From assembly GCA_947561715.1 (NCBI GenBank), contig OX387198.1:992001-1056000 (forward strand): DNA of 64,000 bases, read 5' to 3'. Of the stretch, positions 12,294 to 23,929 are shown in pieces. Numbering within the stretch: the first letter of the stretch is position 1; every line of letters begins with the position of its first letter. Both the position numbers and the translations under genes were made by a program. Below the pieces are notes generated by a model. The model was not told where the DNA came from, ran no database searches, and worked only from the letters and a program-made list of their open reading frames with translations. This DNA is from Ascidia mentula. Its lineage: Eukaryota; Chordata; Ascidiacea; Phlebobranchia; Ascidiidae.

Positions 12294-14112
12294 ATTTGGA
12301 TTGTTTCACCGACATTTGCCCACAATGTCAGACCGCTAATTTCTTGCAAAGGATCGAAGCTTGTCGTAAATGCAGCCAAGATTGCGCTGATCAGAACACG
12401 CGTAAGTTTCCATTTTTTCTGTACTTTTGCTTCCTTTAACTTGGTTCGCGCGGCTTCAATGTGGCCAATCAGCCGCTTGGTATTCAATGGTGTTATGGCC
12501 TCTTCTCTCACCCAATTCAGTTTTTCTATCTCATAAAATCGTGCTTTTACATAAATAAGAAAATACATTCATCGGACGAGAGGGTAGATGTGATGCAGGT
12601 CCTTTCCTTTAGATAATCGTAAACAACTTTTTGTAGAACCAGAAGTCGAACGTCAAACCATGGCAGAGTGTTTCGCTGCTTGTGAAGTTTCTCCTAAATG
12701 TAGCTTGGTGGTGACACCTAACGACCTTATCGTGAATCAGACGGAATCCTGTCAATCGTGCGTCAGGGGCGAATGCGATGGTAAGTGACGTAATATTAAG
12801 ATTCAATAGAATTCAGTTTATTTTTGACATCATCCAAAGTGGAAGTGGGATCGGTTAAAGCCACTTTTTTGCCTCAAATAGCAATGCTGGCTGATTTTGT
12901 TTGCAAATAAACGAAAAATATAATACCAAGCAAAACCACCACAAGCCATATTTCGTGATAATTTAACACATAGCTAGAGTCGTATATGTCATAGCCTGGA
13001 GGGGCGACGTTAAATGTAATAGGTTGCAGGACAAACTAAACTTTTATCAGATTACGGAACATTTTGATAAATTTAATTTTGGGTAAATACAAGTAGCCCA
13101 GATGAAATATTAGACTTCAACAGTTTGACATAATATACTAAAATGCTAATTGGACTCGTGATGAGCTTGGGCTAAAACTGTATTTGTTTGCTTCCAAGAC
13201 GCTGCCGACAGATACAGCGAGGAAAAAGTTGGAATCGATTGCGGGATTTGTGAGAAAGTAGATCAAGCTGATTGTTACGGAGCGGCGATGGATAAATAAT
13301 GTGACGATTGTGCTTCGGCATCGGATGAGACGGAGGTTGGAGTGACGAATTGCTACGACTGTCTACACGCGTGCAAAGGTGAATAGATTGTTGTTTTTAA
13401 TGCGGCTCTGACCACAAGCACCTAGGGAAGTCTCGACGAACCGCACGCGAAATGTTGCTTAAGCTGTGTTAAACCCCCAAGTCGAATGACAAAGCTTATT
13501 GTGATTTGTCTATAGTTAGCATTGTGCTAAACTGCTAACGTTTCGAACACTAATACTGCATTATCTGTGCGAACCATCCCAGTAACACAGGCTTTGTTTA
13601 ACCAAATCTCGTGACACTTGCGAATATGCAGAGCAGTGACGTCACAATTTGTTATTGTCCCATCTGCAGCGTAGCGCTATGTTGATCCCACTGTCAAAAG
13701 AACAAAAGTTAAATTGTCCGAGCCATTGCAACGTGCATTACGCATTAATATTGGAAAATAATGATGTTTAGGCATAGCGCCCTCTATAAGTTCTTTTAGT
13801 TATAGAGGGCGCTATGTGTTTAGGGGTCGACAGAATAGGGGGAAACCCCGATGCTTTCTGAAGTTGAATCTTAAATGCTGAGAAATTTGATTTGACTGCG
13901 TAAAATAAAGTGACTTCTTTCAGAAATCCTAACCTTAGTTTGTATTTAGCTACGTTCGTTCTTTTGTTGATTTGAAGCAGCCGAAAGTTTAGAATCCGTT
14001 TCTTAAACTGTGGAGTTTTGCAATCTTAACAAGAACGGCGGCAGTTAAAGATTTTGACGTCTTTTGAATCTAAAAAAACTTGTGTTTAGGAGAAGACACC
14101 GATGATGCTTAA
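12294..14112 (+). pseudogene. Hybrid B-A-B Cys-rich gene remnant joined to the cassette array
   Basis: Exons by comparison with 24.7-28.0 kb: 12294-12401 (short module B, six Cys, spacings 4,2,11,2,3), 12637-12780 (module A), 13199-13378 (module B) and 14090-14112 (Glu-Asp tail, stop TAA). Its left edge is a junction: sequence up to 12293 is cassette 3' flank, then it becomes the short-B exon of the longer gene type, with AACAAG acting as a possible acceptor in the right phase. A stop TAA at 13297-13299 interrupts the last module B (Glu-Glu in the 27.2 kb copy is Lys-stop here). There is no signal exon of its own. It could be a further terminal option of the array, giving a protein short of the last Cys residues, or a decaying remnant. 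Confidence 0.65.
13765..13824. mobile_element. 44-base perfect hairpin flanked by 8-base direct repeats (copy 1)
   Basis: Arms of 17 bases (13773-13789 and 13800-13816, starting CATAGCGCCC) are perfectly complementary around a 10-base loop. TGTTTAGG flanks both sides (13765-13772, 13817-13824) like a target-site duplication. It lies in the last intron of the Cys-rich gene. Confidence 0.6.
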
Positions 14113-14756
14113 GGTTTCTAAGTAGACGATGGAGACGAATCTGATCATGACGATTCTTGTTGAGGAGACACGCCTCCACAGACCTGATCATAAAAATTAA
14201 ACTTCCTTTTGTGCTTTTACTAACTGAATGTTACACCTTACAAGTAATGCAAATAAATAAGCAACGGTGCGTGACTGTTTTGTGGGAAAACCGCAGCGCA
14301 AAAGTCAATTTGAAGCCACAATATTACTCTTTTCATCAGACGCGGATTTAACCTAACTTGTCATAAACCACAGTCGCTGTTGATCACACCGCGTTTCCTT
14401 GCGTTCCAGTGAAAAGGAAAGTGATTTCTCAAGCGTTTTTCTGATACCATAGAAGACCCGGGTTTGGAAACAAAATTACGCAGCAAAGTTTACATTGGGT
14501 CGTTTACAAATTCCTTTTTGGCCAATGGCAAAATTAACAAAAACATCTTAAAAACAAATTTTGCATCACAATTGAGCACAAAAAACTGTAATTATATCAC
14601 ACTACAACATGACGAACAGACATTTTTTCATATGTAACGAATGCAACTTGTTGACAAAATAAACTCAATTTTCTTAAAAGTTTGTTTCGCATTTACTCAA
14701 CCATTTATTTACCAATTCACGCCCAAAGCTGAACGTGCAACATTGCCAAATTGGTA
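14113..14756. other. 3' flank of the A-B-A-B gene type
   Basis: AATAAA near 14254 (CAAATAAATAAG) is a candidate poly(A) signal. The stretch is repeated at 28031-28580 and 41169-41720. The ORF at 14157-14351 is not conserved as coding sequence, and no gene is called. Confidence 0.5.
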
Positions 14757-15010
14757 TATGTAAAAAAACTGAACGGATCCGCTAGTGGCGCTGTCTACTC
14801 TTATCGTGACCACGTTGTTGCAATGGCAGCTCGGGATTCGTGCTCAGGACATCCTGAGTTCAAATCCCGGTGTGGTAAAAAAAAAAAAAAAAATGGCAGC
14901 ATTGGTCAAGCGCCCGACCCGTATACCAAGAAGAAAACCTGATCGGGATTCGTGGCCATGATAACCAGGGTTCAAATCCCGGTGTGGTAGAAAAAATAAA
15001 AAAAAATACG
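14757..15010 (+). mobile_element. Two adjacent tRNA-derived SINE-like fragments with A-rich tails
   Basis: GTTCAAATCCCGGTGTGG occurs twice (about 14859 and 14970), each time followed by an A-rich run. It matches the Pol III B-box consensus GGTTCGANNCC. The two units share the context CGGGATTCGTG. A single related unit is found at about 28590-28690 and 41730-41830 at the equivalent place in the other duplicates. No tRNA cloverleaf is formed, so a SINE remnant is preferred over a tRNA gene. Confidence 0.55.
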
Positions 15011-15649
15011 TAACAATACTCCAGGCAAAGCTGCAAGCCAAGTTATTATTTTAGTAGTTGACTTGGCATTTGACAAGTGTGCCGTGTATGATACCACAGG
15101 AAGTATGGATGTTAAGTCTTGGTTAATACTTTTGACCAGAGTCTGTAGATCAGTGGTGAGACTAACAAAAAATCACTAATCAAGACATTTCTTGTGATTA
15201 AACTTTTCACAAAATCCACCGAAATGATTTGGTAGTTTTTCAACTAGAGTTACAACAAAACGCACTAACAATGGACTAGCTGACTATACTTAAACTGCCC
15301 AAAACACGCTGAAAATCGTCCTAAAAACAGCCTGTGCATCTGTGTTCATTCAACCTTAACACTGGTACCCATACATGACCCATTGCATTGTTACACACAA
15401 TTAACTCTGTTACGCAAAAGTTTGAGAAGGGCATTTCCCAAACAAGAAACTCTTTTCCACAGAAATACTGAGATAAAAAAATTTTTTTCAACAAAATGCA
15501 GTTCTTGTCAATTTTAAACGATTTCATTACTTACAAATAATTGCAAAGATACAAATCACTATTTATGGCACAATATTCAAACAAACCACTGATATTTTTG
15601 TTTAAGTAAAAACTGGAAATGAAAGTGTGGCAATGTGACGCCATAATGC
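15011..15649. other. 3' flank of kinase gene copy A
   Basis: No coding exon is seen. The stretch is repeated downstream of copies B (28.69-29.31 kb) and C (41.83-42.47 kb), and a further orphan copy sits at 23.93-24.39 kb. It probably contains the 3' UTR of the leftward kinase gene; the exact poly(A) site is not obvious. Confidence 0.5.
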
Positions 15650-18600
15650 CTACTGTTGTTTCTTATCTAAAACTCGTTGCAAATTGTTTTCACTTCTTTT
15701 AATCTTCTCCTTTCTTCTCTCTTCAGTTATGTCTGTTGCCATTCTGTAAGTTTGGATTGCTTTTTCAAACAAATCCATGCTTTCATTCAGTCGATTTGTT
15801 TCCATGCAAACAATACCAAGGTTGTTTAACAAGGCTCCGAACACATGATGCTTTGCTGAGTTTTCACCAAACTGTTTCCTCATCATTTCAAGTCCAAGTT
15901 TAATTGTTGATTCCCTCGACGAATAATCTCCGATTGAATATTGACTCCATTCAATCCAGAGCAAACACCACGCTTCACTTAAACATTGAAATTCTTCTTC
16001 CACGTTTTGAATATTTTGTATTTTGAGTCTCATCTGTTCCATCATTGGGATCACGTGACCACAAATTATTCGTTTGTTTGTTCGTTTTTTTAGAAGTTTT
16101 TGAACAAAATCTGATGTTTTCATCAAATCTTCGCATGTCAGCATCAAACCCCAAACACATTCCCTCACACCTTCCACCCCTCCCTCGTCATCGTGATGCC
16201 TTGAATAAAATTCACCTCCAAGTTCGTAAAATAAAATCGATTCCAAATATTTTCCCTCTTCTCTCTTTTTATCTCCAGTTGTTTCCAATTCTCCTGCAGT
16301 GACCCCAAGACCTTCAAGTGACCTTGAAAGTTTCCACCTTGTCTCGTCAGCTTCTTTGTATTTTTCATCTTTCAAAAGTTTCCGGTATTTTCCCATCAGC
16401 AATGTCGGACTGATGTTTTCATCTATCAAAAATAAAGTTAGGTTACGACCACAAACCACAATAATGTAGCTATCGTGATTCAACCGAAAACCAGGGATGT
16501 CAACGTTTTGGAGGCTGGAACAGAAATTATTAATAATTCGATTGTCGAGACTATGGTTATCCAAGTAAAAAGAGTGTTTAAACTAAAAGTGATTTGAGAC
16601 TGACAGCGTCAACATCACCGTGGTAGGTCTACCCTTACATGTAACTTCTGCTTACGAACTGCCCTTCATGCATTTTAAGGCCAACAAATAAGTTTCTCAA
16701 GATTTCAGAAACAAAATCTTACCATGACTGTGAAGTGATTTAAATTTTTTCTCCAAATCCTCCTGCAAATAAAATATTTGTTGGTTAAAGTGAGGTGTCG
16801 GCAATGTTTTAAACGCTCCGTGTCAGTTTACAAATTTGATAAAAACGTCACCAACTTCGCGTGCCAACCAATATGCGCACAACAACATATGCCCCGCATT
16901 CGATATCACTGCCTCGTGCAATAAACAAGCGAGTTTTAATGAGAAAACCTTTTAAAATCCTGAACATTTAGTCCCTCAACCCTTCTTGTTAACGCAACAC
17001 AATCCCGGACGGTGAGTAAAGTAATGGAGTATGAACTATTCAATTATTTTAAATTACTTGCATGGCATCTAAATATAACCAAATTAATCACGCATGTCAG
17101 GGGTTACAGAACCCTGGTACAGAGGTATAAGTTGTGCTTACGTCAGATGATACGTTTCATGAGCGCAAAAAACTGGAGTCAACTTTTGTAACCAAACAAG
17201 CCAAAGCTATTATGCTGTTAAGCTACGTTTCATGTTCGCAAAACACACGTCTACTTACATATGATAGACTTTGTATTCGTGGATCTTTCCATGTTGTGGT
17301 TCTGGTGTTGTGATCCAGAAAAAAAAACCTTCCACCTGGCGCCACCCTAAATTCACCACAAGGGTTAAAGTGGATGACGCGGAATGCCATGTTAAACTCT
17401 TACATAATGTCTTTTGTTGCAGCAATAAGTTTTGGAAATATTTTACCATGGCATCTGCGCCTACTATTGGTAAGCAGGGTTCTACGCCACAAACATGGCA
17501 ATTCACTAAGATGACCAGCAGTACTGGATATTCACATGTTCAATTACATTGCATTTGTTTCAACAGGCTTAACATACACATGGTGGGCCTAAACATGAGT
17601 AAATCGTTTGTTACAGATGGTATAAAGTTTAGGACCTTTTTCACATAATTACTTGTTTTTATTCGCAGGGTATCTTTTAATAAAACGCATGACGAACGTT
17701 GGTCAGTTTTCGAATATAGGGCATCTCGGCACACAGTGTCCGGTTTCAATGGCTGTAGCCATGTACACTTGGATTAATAAATTAAGGACTGCTCTTTGTT
17801 AAGCTTATCTTTAGAAGTGGAAATACTTTTTTTCCCATCCTGCAGGTAATGGTTTGGGGGAATCACCTGTTGAAGGTTGTGAACTCCGAGAATTCTGATA
17901 AAAAAGAATAACTTGAGACACAAAATACAACAAAAAAAAGTTTTGAATTTGAATGAATTTGTGTTTACATTGAGTTCTTGTGTTGACTGGTAATAAAGTG
18001 TAACTGTTTTGTTTAAATCGTGCGTTGAAAGAAACTTTACACTACAGCGGGTGTCTGTCCTGCATATTGCGTTAACATATAAATATATATTAAATAAAGT
18101 TTTTATTATCCCATGTATGCATAGGTAAAGTTTCTGACATCACTCACATGTGTTGGTTTCTGCCAGGTGGATTTTTTGTTGACATGATCCACATAATACT
18201 TGCGATAGGATTTTTTGTCCACCCTGACTTCCCAACCATCTGGTAGATCCTCCCCACCCGTATTACCTGTGGCCATTGTTAATATTTTGATGTTAAAATG
18301 TGTCCTCAATTTCAAGTCTATATTGGAACATGCTGTGAATTTGTTGTTGCAATGTAATTTAATGAAAATACATGGGTAAATCCAAAATGAAAACATGAAA
18401 TGAAAATTAAAGAAATAATAAAATGAAAATTTTTTCTGCTGTGGTCATGCTTTGTGGATTTGACATTACAATAAACAATGTATAAAAATATAAAGGCAAA
18501 ATGTAGAAGCCGGAATATTAAAGGGTTGTTTATGTATTAGCAGTGTTGATGAGGCAACTTTGCATCAGTAACTTGTACCTTGTGGTTCCTGTATTTCCTC

Positions 18601-21600
18601 TTGTTCAACAAGATGACGTGGATTTAAGCCAGGAACTGGAGACGCTTGTCTGACGTCATCAGCACCTGATCTCAAGCCGGAGGATGACTGATCGTTCCTC
18701 AGATCATTACGCGACGACAAGGATGCACTGCTGGGTTCTACGAGCACAAAAACGAACAGTTGAAACTACTGGTTCACGTGAAAACCCGTGAAGTGGATCT
18801 CACTACCTATTTTTTGTGCTAGAGTTAAATGGTTGCTATCCAACAAGTCAGAACACAGTTTTTGAAACTACAGCATGATTAATGTGTCAGAAAACAAGGG
18901 AAATAACCAGTAGTTAAATGTGTTTTTTTTGCATTGAGCTTTATTGAAATTTAACTGATTTAATCAACTTGGTTGAACAAATTCTATGAAAACAAACAAA
19001 TCAAGTGTTAAACAGCAGACCGAAAAATCTGTGTGGTAAGCAGAAATAAATTACTGAACAAAACTTATGCAAAATAATGTATTTTATTGCATTGTTGTGT
19101 AACAAAGTACTGAGCAACAGCAATGTTTAATGAACTACAGCGCTTCTTTTGTACTTTTGGACTCGCTAAAGTTTAGCATTACAAGTTGGGAACTATTGAA
19201 CCTAGTAGACCTTAAGGTTGCCCCCAAACTGCTTAACTATATGAATATTTTAATTATGTCATCCCAGAATAAATTGGGACTTGGGAAAAACTGGGAAATA
19301 AATTGTAGATGGTTGTTTGCCTAATCCTGGTACATTATGTTTGGTTTAATTTTTTGCCACTTGTTAAAAACATTTCATTTTTTTGTGACATATTTGATTG
19401 CTGTTGTACTTTTACTTCAGCATGTGTTTGTTGTCTTGCTACAACATCCCAAGACTTTAAACTATCAAAATTATTGGTACAGGTATTGTTAGGACCAATA
19501 GAGTTAAGCAACCATGCAAAACATGACTGAGCAGCTCGATAAGTAAATACTATATAGATGTTTACCTGCACGTTCAATGTGGTCATGTTGTGATGGTGTG
19601 TTGTTTGACGATTCACCTTCAAAATTGCAACAACATTATTCAATATAAAGCCCAATGAATCTTTAACACACACTTACAAGTTTTCATGAACTGAGCAAAA
19701 TTTATAAAAAATAATATTTGATACCTGGGTGTTGTAATAATCTGTCTGCAGTTATTTTTTGTGGAGATGAGATGTCAGATGATGTTTGACCTTCAAGATC
19801 ATCTCCTTGTTGCATAAAAAGAATGTTTATTTCTGTGGAATCCTCACAAACTTTTTGTGAACACAAATTTATTTGTATTTGTCAAAACATCTCCAAAATG
19901 ATTTTACCTGCTTGCTGATCATCAGTCATCAATTGATGAGAAATTGCGTGTGACGTCAACAAGTGCATCAGATCGGTTGTCAACACGGGAACTGTGACCT
20001 ACACAAGTAGTTAGGTAGACACTTTTAACCACGGTTACTTTTAATCCGTGGTTAGTGGAATGTGGAAGATACTTTTACACCGGGTCACAAAGTTTTTTCC
20101 AAACATGATCCACATATAAGCCTATGTAACATAGAAATCTGTGCGAATATTAAAGCTACGATTTCGTGTAGTATTTCAACTGTTATTTATAAACAAAAAT
20201 AACAGGCGGTGGCCCTGTTCACACCTAATCATTAAAATTCAAACAGATTTCTGTTTTACACATACTTATATTTGGATCAAGTTTGGAAAAAACTTTGTGA
20301 CCCGGTGTAGTAGTATTTTCCGTGGTTAGTAAACAGAAATTTCCAATCTAGTCTCACAGCAGGCTCAGGAAAAATCTACTCCATGTTTGAAATAAATATG
20401 CGATGTAGACAGGGCAAGAATGCTGAAGGGTTGTGCATGTATTAGCAGTGAAGACAGGGCAACTTTGCATCAATAACTTGCACCTTGTGGTTGATGCTTA
20501 TCCTCTCTTTCATCGAGATGGCGTGGAGTTAAGCTTGGAACCGGAGACGATTGTCTGACGTCATCAGCACCCGATCTCAAGCCGGAGGATGACTGATCGT
20601 TTCTCAGATCATTACGAGGGGACATGAGTTCACTTATGGGGACTAAGAGCACAAAAACAAATAATTTGGAGAAACACAGATAATTACATGAAGAACAACA
20701 TTACAAAAACAAACCTTGGAAACTTCGAGTTCGTGTGGAAAACCAGTGAAGCGGAACCAATCGATCAAGGTTGATAGGAAAGGGATCTTTGATGTCCATC
20801 TGTCTGACAACATTTTCCACTTGTTGCTCGATCACTTCTGGGCTTTGTTGGTCGAGAAGTTGCTGCAATCTCTCACAGATTTCGATCATCGTTGGTCGTT
20901 TAGATGGATCTTGATCCCAACACTGCTTCATCAGTTGCTCGAGGTTTTCAACAATTACTCTGTCGCTGTAACTGAGATGAGGCTTTGATTGCTTTATTAT
21001 GGAACAGTTTGGTCTTGTTCCTTCCTTGATGGAATCCAGTAAGGCTTTAAGGTTGCCTATCGGATATGGCAATGCACGCACGACAACGGTAAACACCATC
21101 ACACCGAAAGAGTAAACATCAAGTTCTTTAGTGGGTTTCATGGTGAGGTCTCTTAGTTTTTCAGGAGCCGTGTACATCGGTGTATTGAGGTCTTTCCTTC
21201 TTGCTTCTTGCTCCAGGATCAACGGTCGTCAGGCCAGTCAAAGTTGCTAGTTCAGCACTTCCAAAGTCGCATAGTTTGAGGAGCAGCCATTCAGTCAGCA
21301 ACCCATTCTCTGGTTTGACGTCTCCGTGAATCATTCTCTTCAGAGTTAAACCGTGGCAAGATTTGAGACCTTTTGCAGCACCGAGTAAAAACCGGACACG
21401 TAGGGGAAATCCCAAATCGATTGATGGCGTCATCAGTAATTCCAGGAGGTTTCCACCTTTGCAGAACTCCATGACGATCCCGATGGCAAATGGCCATTTG
21501 GTCCAACCGTGGACACGAACTATGTTGATGTGATCCAGTTTTTGCAGATTCCCAAGTTCCTCACCAATTCTAGAACACAGTGAAATGATTGGTAAAAGGT

Positions 21601-22679
21601 TGTGTCTCAGGGCATTGTATCAGGTTAATTTACGTTTCTTTAAAGACTTTTTCGGTATGAATGCCGCCAACTTGGATGACCTTGACTGCAACAAATTGTT
21701 GCAATCCAACGTGATACCCGATTATGACGTCACCGAATCCACCAGTTCCAGCAACAAAATTGACAGTATCACACAGAATGTCATTTGGAGGAATTTCGTT
21801 CATCTGTGTCAAAAACAAAAAAGTTTATAAATTCTGTTTGCAGATACCAGGCATGCAGCAATTAGTTGATGGTCAGGTGTTAATATGTTGGTAGAGGCAT
21901 ACACACAATGCTATGCAATCTGCATTGTTGTTTTCTCTGTTAGTTTGTGGTGACAATTGTGGCACCACGCATGTTTCCCAAACTAATTCTTCACACATTT
22001 GGAACACAGTCGGACCGAAGGCTGCAGACGGCTTTCCTGCAGAACTCGCACAGTCTTCTGGCATCCGGCTCGTCAACAGGCCTTTTTTTCATTGTAACTT
22101 GTTAAATACCTGTTCGTACTTCACGCTGTCAATTCGCTGTCATTATTCTCTGTCAATTTACTCTGCCTCTCAACTAGTCTCGGTCATTCAAATAACAACT
22201 GGTAGAAGAAGTTACTCTCTCAGTCACTAACGTGCTTGGAACAATTTGGAAACAAAGAAGTTACTCCACCTGATTTTGCAAACGTGTGTTTCAATTAATA
22301 AATAAGTCTGCTGTTGGAGTCGAATTTAGTATTAACAGCAAGAACACGCAAGCAGACTTAGCTTCAGTCTCAGTAGCAGACTGGAAACAATTGGTACGCT
22401 GCACAATCCACCGTCAAATACGTAAGGACGTTTCGTAAATTGGCACACAACCCCACAAAGAAATATTGTGGTTTTGATTAAAACAAAAGTACAAGGAAAA
22501 ATATGTTATTTACAAAACTATTTACTTTCTTACATGCTTGCTGTCGTAACAAAACCTTACAATCTTGATAACTTGCAAACCACACTAACTCGAACTAATT
22601 TTTGCCAATCTTCTTGAACTTACCTTGTTGGCTCGCGTTACGACCAGTCACGTTTTCCGACAAGCAGATTTTTTAAAAT
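15650..22679 (-). pseudogene. Kinase-WW-WW-TPR gene copy A, frameshifted in the kinase domain
   Basis: Exons by comparison with copy C: 22679-22624 (possible 5' UTR, stops in all frames), 21803-21634 (starts ATG AAC GAA; Gly loop [13 protein letters not shown] lysine), 21569-20715 (rest of kinase), 20642-20484, 19998-19908, 19805-19725, 19616-19566, 18737-18579 (linkers), 18266-18148 (WW1), 17894-17827 and 17346-17259 (WW2), 16762-16723, 16422-15650 (TPR-like, stop TAG). The main kinase exon is 855 bases against 857 in B and C. A two-base loss near 21181 shifts the frame after E-R-P-Q-Y-T, just before the APE motif. The linker exon 19998-19908 also has a 17-base loss giving a stop. The TPR-like exon stays open (257 codons). 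The MASTDQ first exon of B and C is absent, and its 5' flank (21.83-23.5 kb) is unlike theirs. Either a truncated product or a pseudogene. Confidence 0.75.
20022..20330. mobile_element. MITE-like element with about 85-base imperfect terminal inverted repeats (copy A)
   Basis: The left arm contains ACACCGGGTCACAAAG and ends near AGAAATCTGT. The right arm carries the reverse complement (ACAGATTTCTG ... CTTTGTGACCCGGTGT). The ends are CCACGG and CCGTGG. It lies in the kinase-gene intron between 20484 and 19998. The same insertion is at 33474-33772 in copy B and missing from copy C, so it entered the common ancestor of A and B. There is no coding capacity, and the superfamily is not assigned. Confidence 0.65.
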
Positions 22680-23737
22680 CTACAGAGAAAAAAAATGGTT
22701 GAAATTCCTAATTTCCGTCTATACTTTGGATGTAGTCTCTAATCTCCAATGATATTTAGTACGTATCGCTTATTGAAGAAACACATAGCGAAGCGTCTTA
22801 AAAATTATAAGGAACTTCAACGCCCAAAGTCGTTTTACAAAGAACAGTTTTGAGATGCGAAGCTTTTCAGCTCTAGAACTGCCTGACTGGGCTGCAGCCA
22901 CCGTCACACATGAGAATTCTGTCTGCGTCGTTCCTGTGAGTTTCCTTTTATAATCGTTGAGGCGGAACTCACCAAAACACCGTGCGCGAAAAATGAAGAA
23001 GTTTATTTCTCCTTACCCCACATTGTGAGTCGAATCGCATTGCTTTGTTTAGTTTCGTTACTTTGGCAATATTTTTGCTACAACCAAGGCCGGAACATGT
23101 TCGTAACATTTGGAACTGATTGTACTCCACCAATGTTTTGCGAGTCAATTAAAGTTACGCCGCACAGCAGACGAAAAGCTGCTTAAATACGGACTGTTCT
23201 ACAATTTGTGACTGAAAGTCATTTATAAAGGAATAAAACAATGCTACCATCCAGAAGGGTGCCTTTCATTTCTTGTTTAAACGGAAAGCAAAAGTATTTT
23301 TAAATCTTATTCCCCTGTACATCTTGAGCTATTTATAATGTCAGTGTACAATGTCGTTGCATCCACTGGTTCCGTCGACTGCGCATTGGTGCGGAAATGT
23401 ATGGATCTTTATCGCCACCTTCTGGCCAGTAACATATTTGCTGAATTATTCCTGTATGCCAATGAAAGCAAGAACAATACAACAAGTTGAGGTTTCAGCA
23501 AACAAAAGCAAGTACTGAGTACAAGATTGCTGCTCAACTCTTCATTTCTATCCCCTGGTGACCTCGATACGATAGCTGGATCTCCAACTAATGTCCTACG
23601 CTGTCGGCGATCCCGCCTTGTCATATAGAATACCCTCAAAATCTTGTTTTAATGTTGGTGCTGAGCGAATTCTCGAACAAAGAGAGTGGATTAGGGCGGT
23701 TAATGTCTGTGACCAACCTGTACATATTTATCTGCAG
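22680..23737. other. Unique stretch upstream of kinase copy A
   Basis: This region is not shared with copies B or C. ORFs at 21913-22230 and 23409-23639 have no splice support or recognisable motif. If copy A is transcribed, its promoter should lie here, upstream of the putative noncoding exon at 22679. Nothing else can be supported. Confidence 0.4.
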
Positions 23738-23860
23738 GAAGCCCAAAGTCCTGGTCAAAGTGTTTCACCAACGTTTGCCCACAATGTCAAACCGCAAATT
23801 TCTTACAAATGATCGAAGCATAAAGCAACTGCAGCCAAAATGGCGCTGATCAGAACAAGA
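23738..23860 (+). pseudogene. Decayed short module B exon
   Basis: The same acceptor context (TTTATCTGCAG) and 123-base length as the exon at 26192-26314, with Cys-Pro-Gln-Cys-Gln-Thr preserved. Frame carries TAA at 23821-23823 at the position of a conserved Cys, and a second Cys codon is changed. Donor GTGAGT is retained. No other exon of the same gene is found nearby, so it is an isolated remnant. Confidence 0.65.
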
Positions 23861-23929
23861 GTGAGTTTAATACTTGCTGTGTCTTCTGACATAAAATTAC
23901 GCACGACTTCACGACATATTCGTATTTTA

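Noticed and set aside
14859-15000. tRNA gene suggested by GGTTCAAATCCCGG
   Set aside because: Only the B-box/T-arm part is recognisable, no cloverleaf or matching A-box is seen, and A-rich tails follow; a SINE remnant fits better.
21913-22230. 105-codon plus-strand ORF near the 5' end of kinase copy A
   Set aside because: The sequence occurs only once in the window, has no motif and no flanking gene signals.
23738-23860. Functional extra module B exon
   Set aside because: An in-frame stop replaces a conserved Cys and no companion exons are close by.
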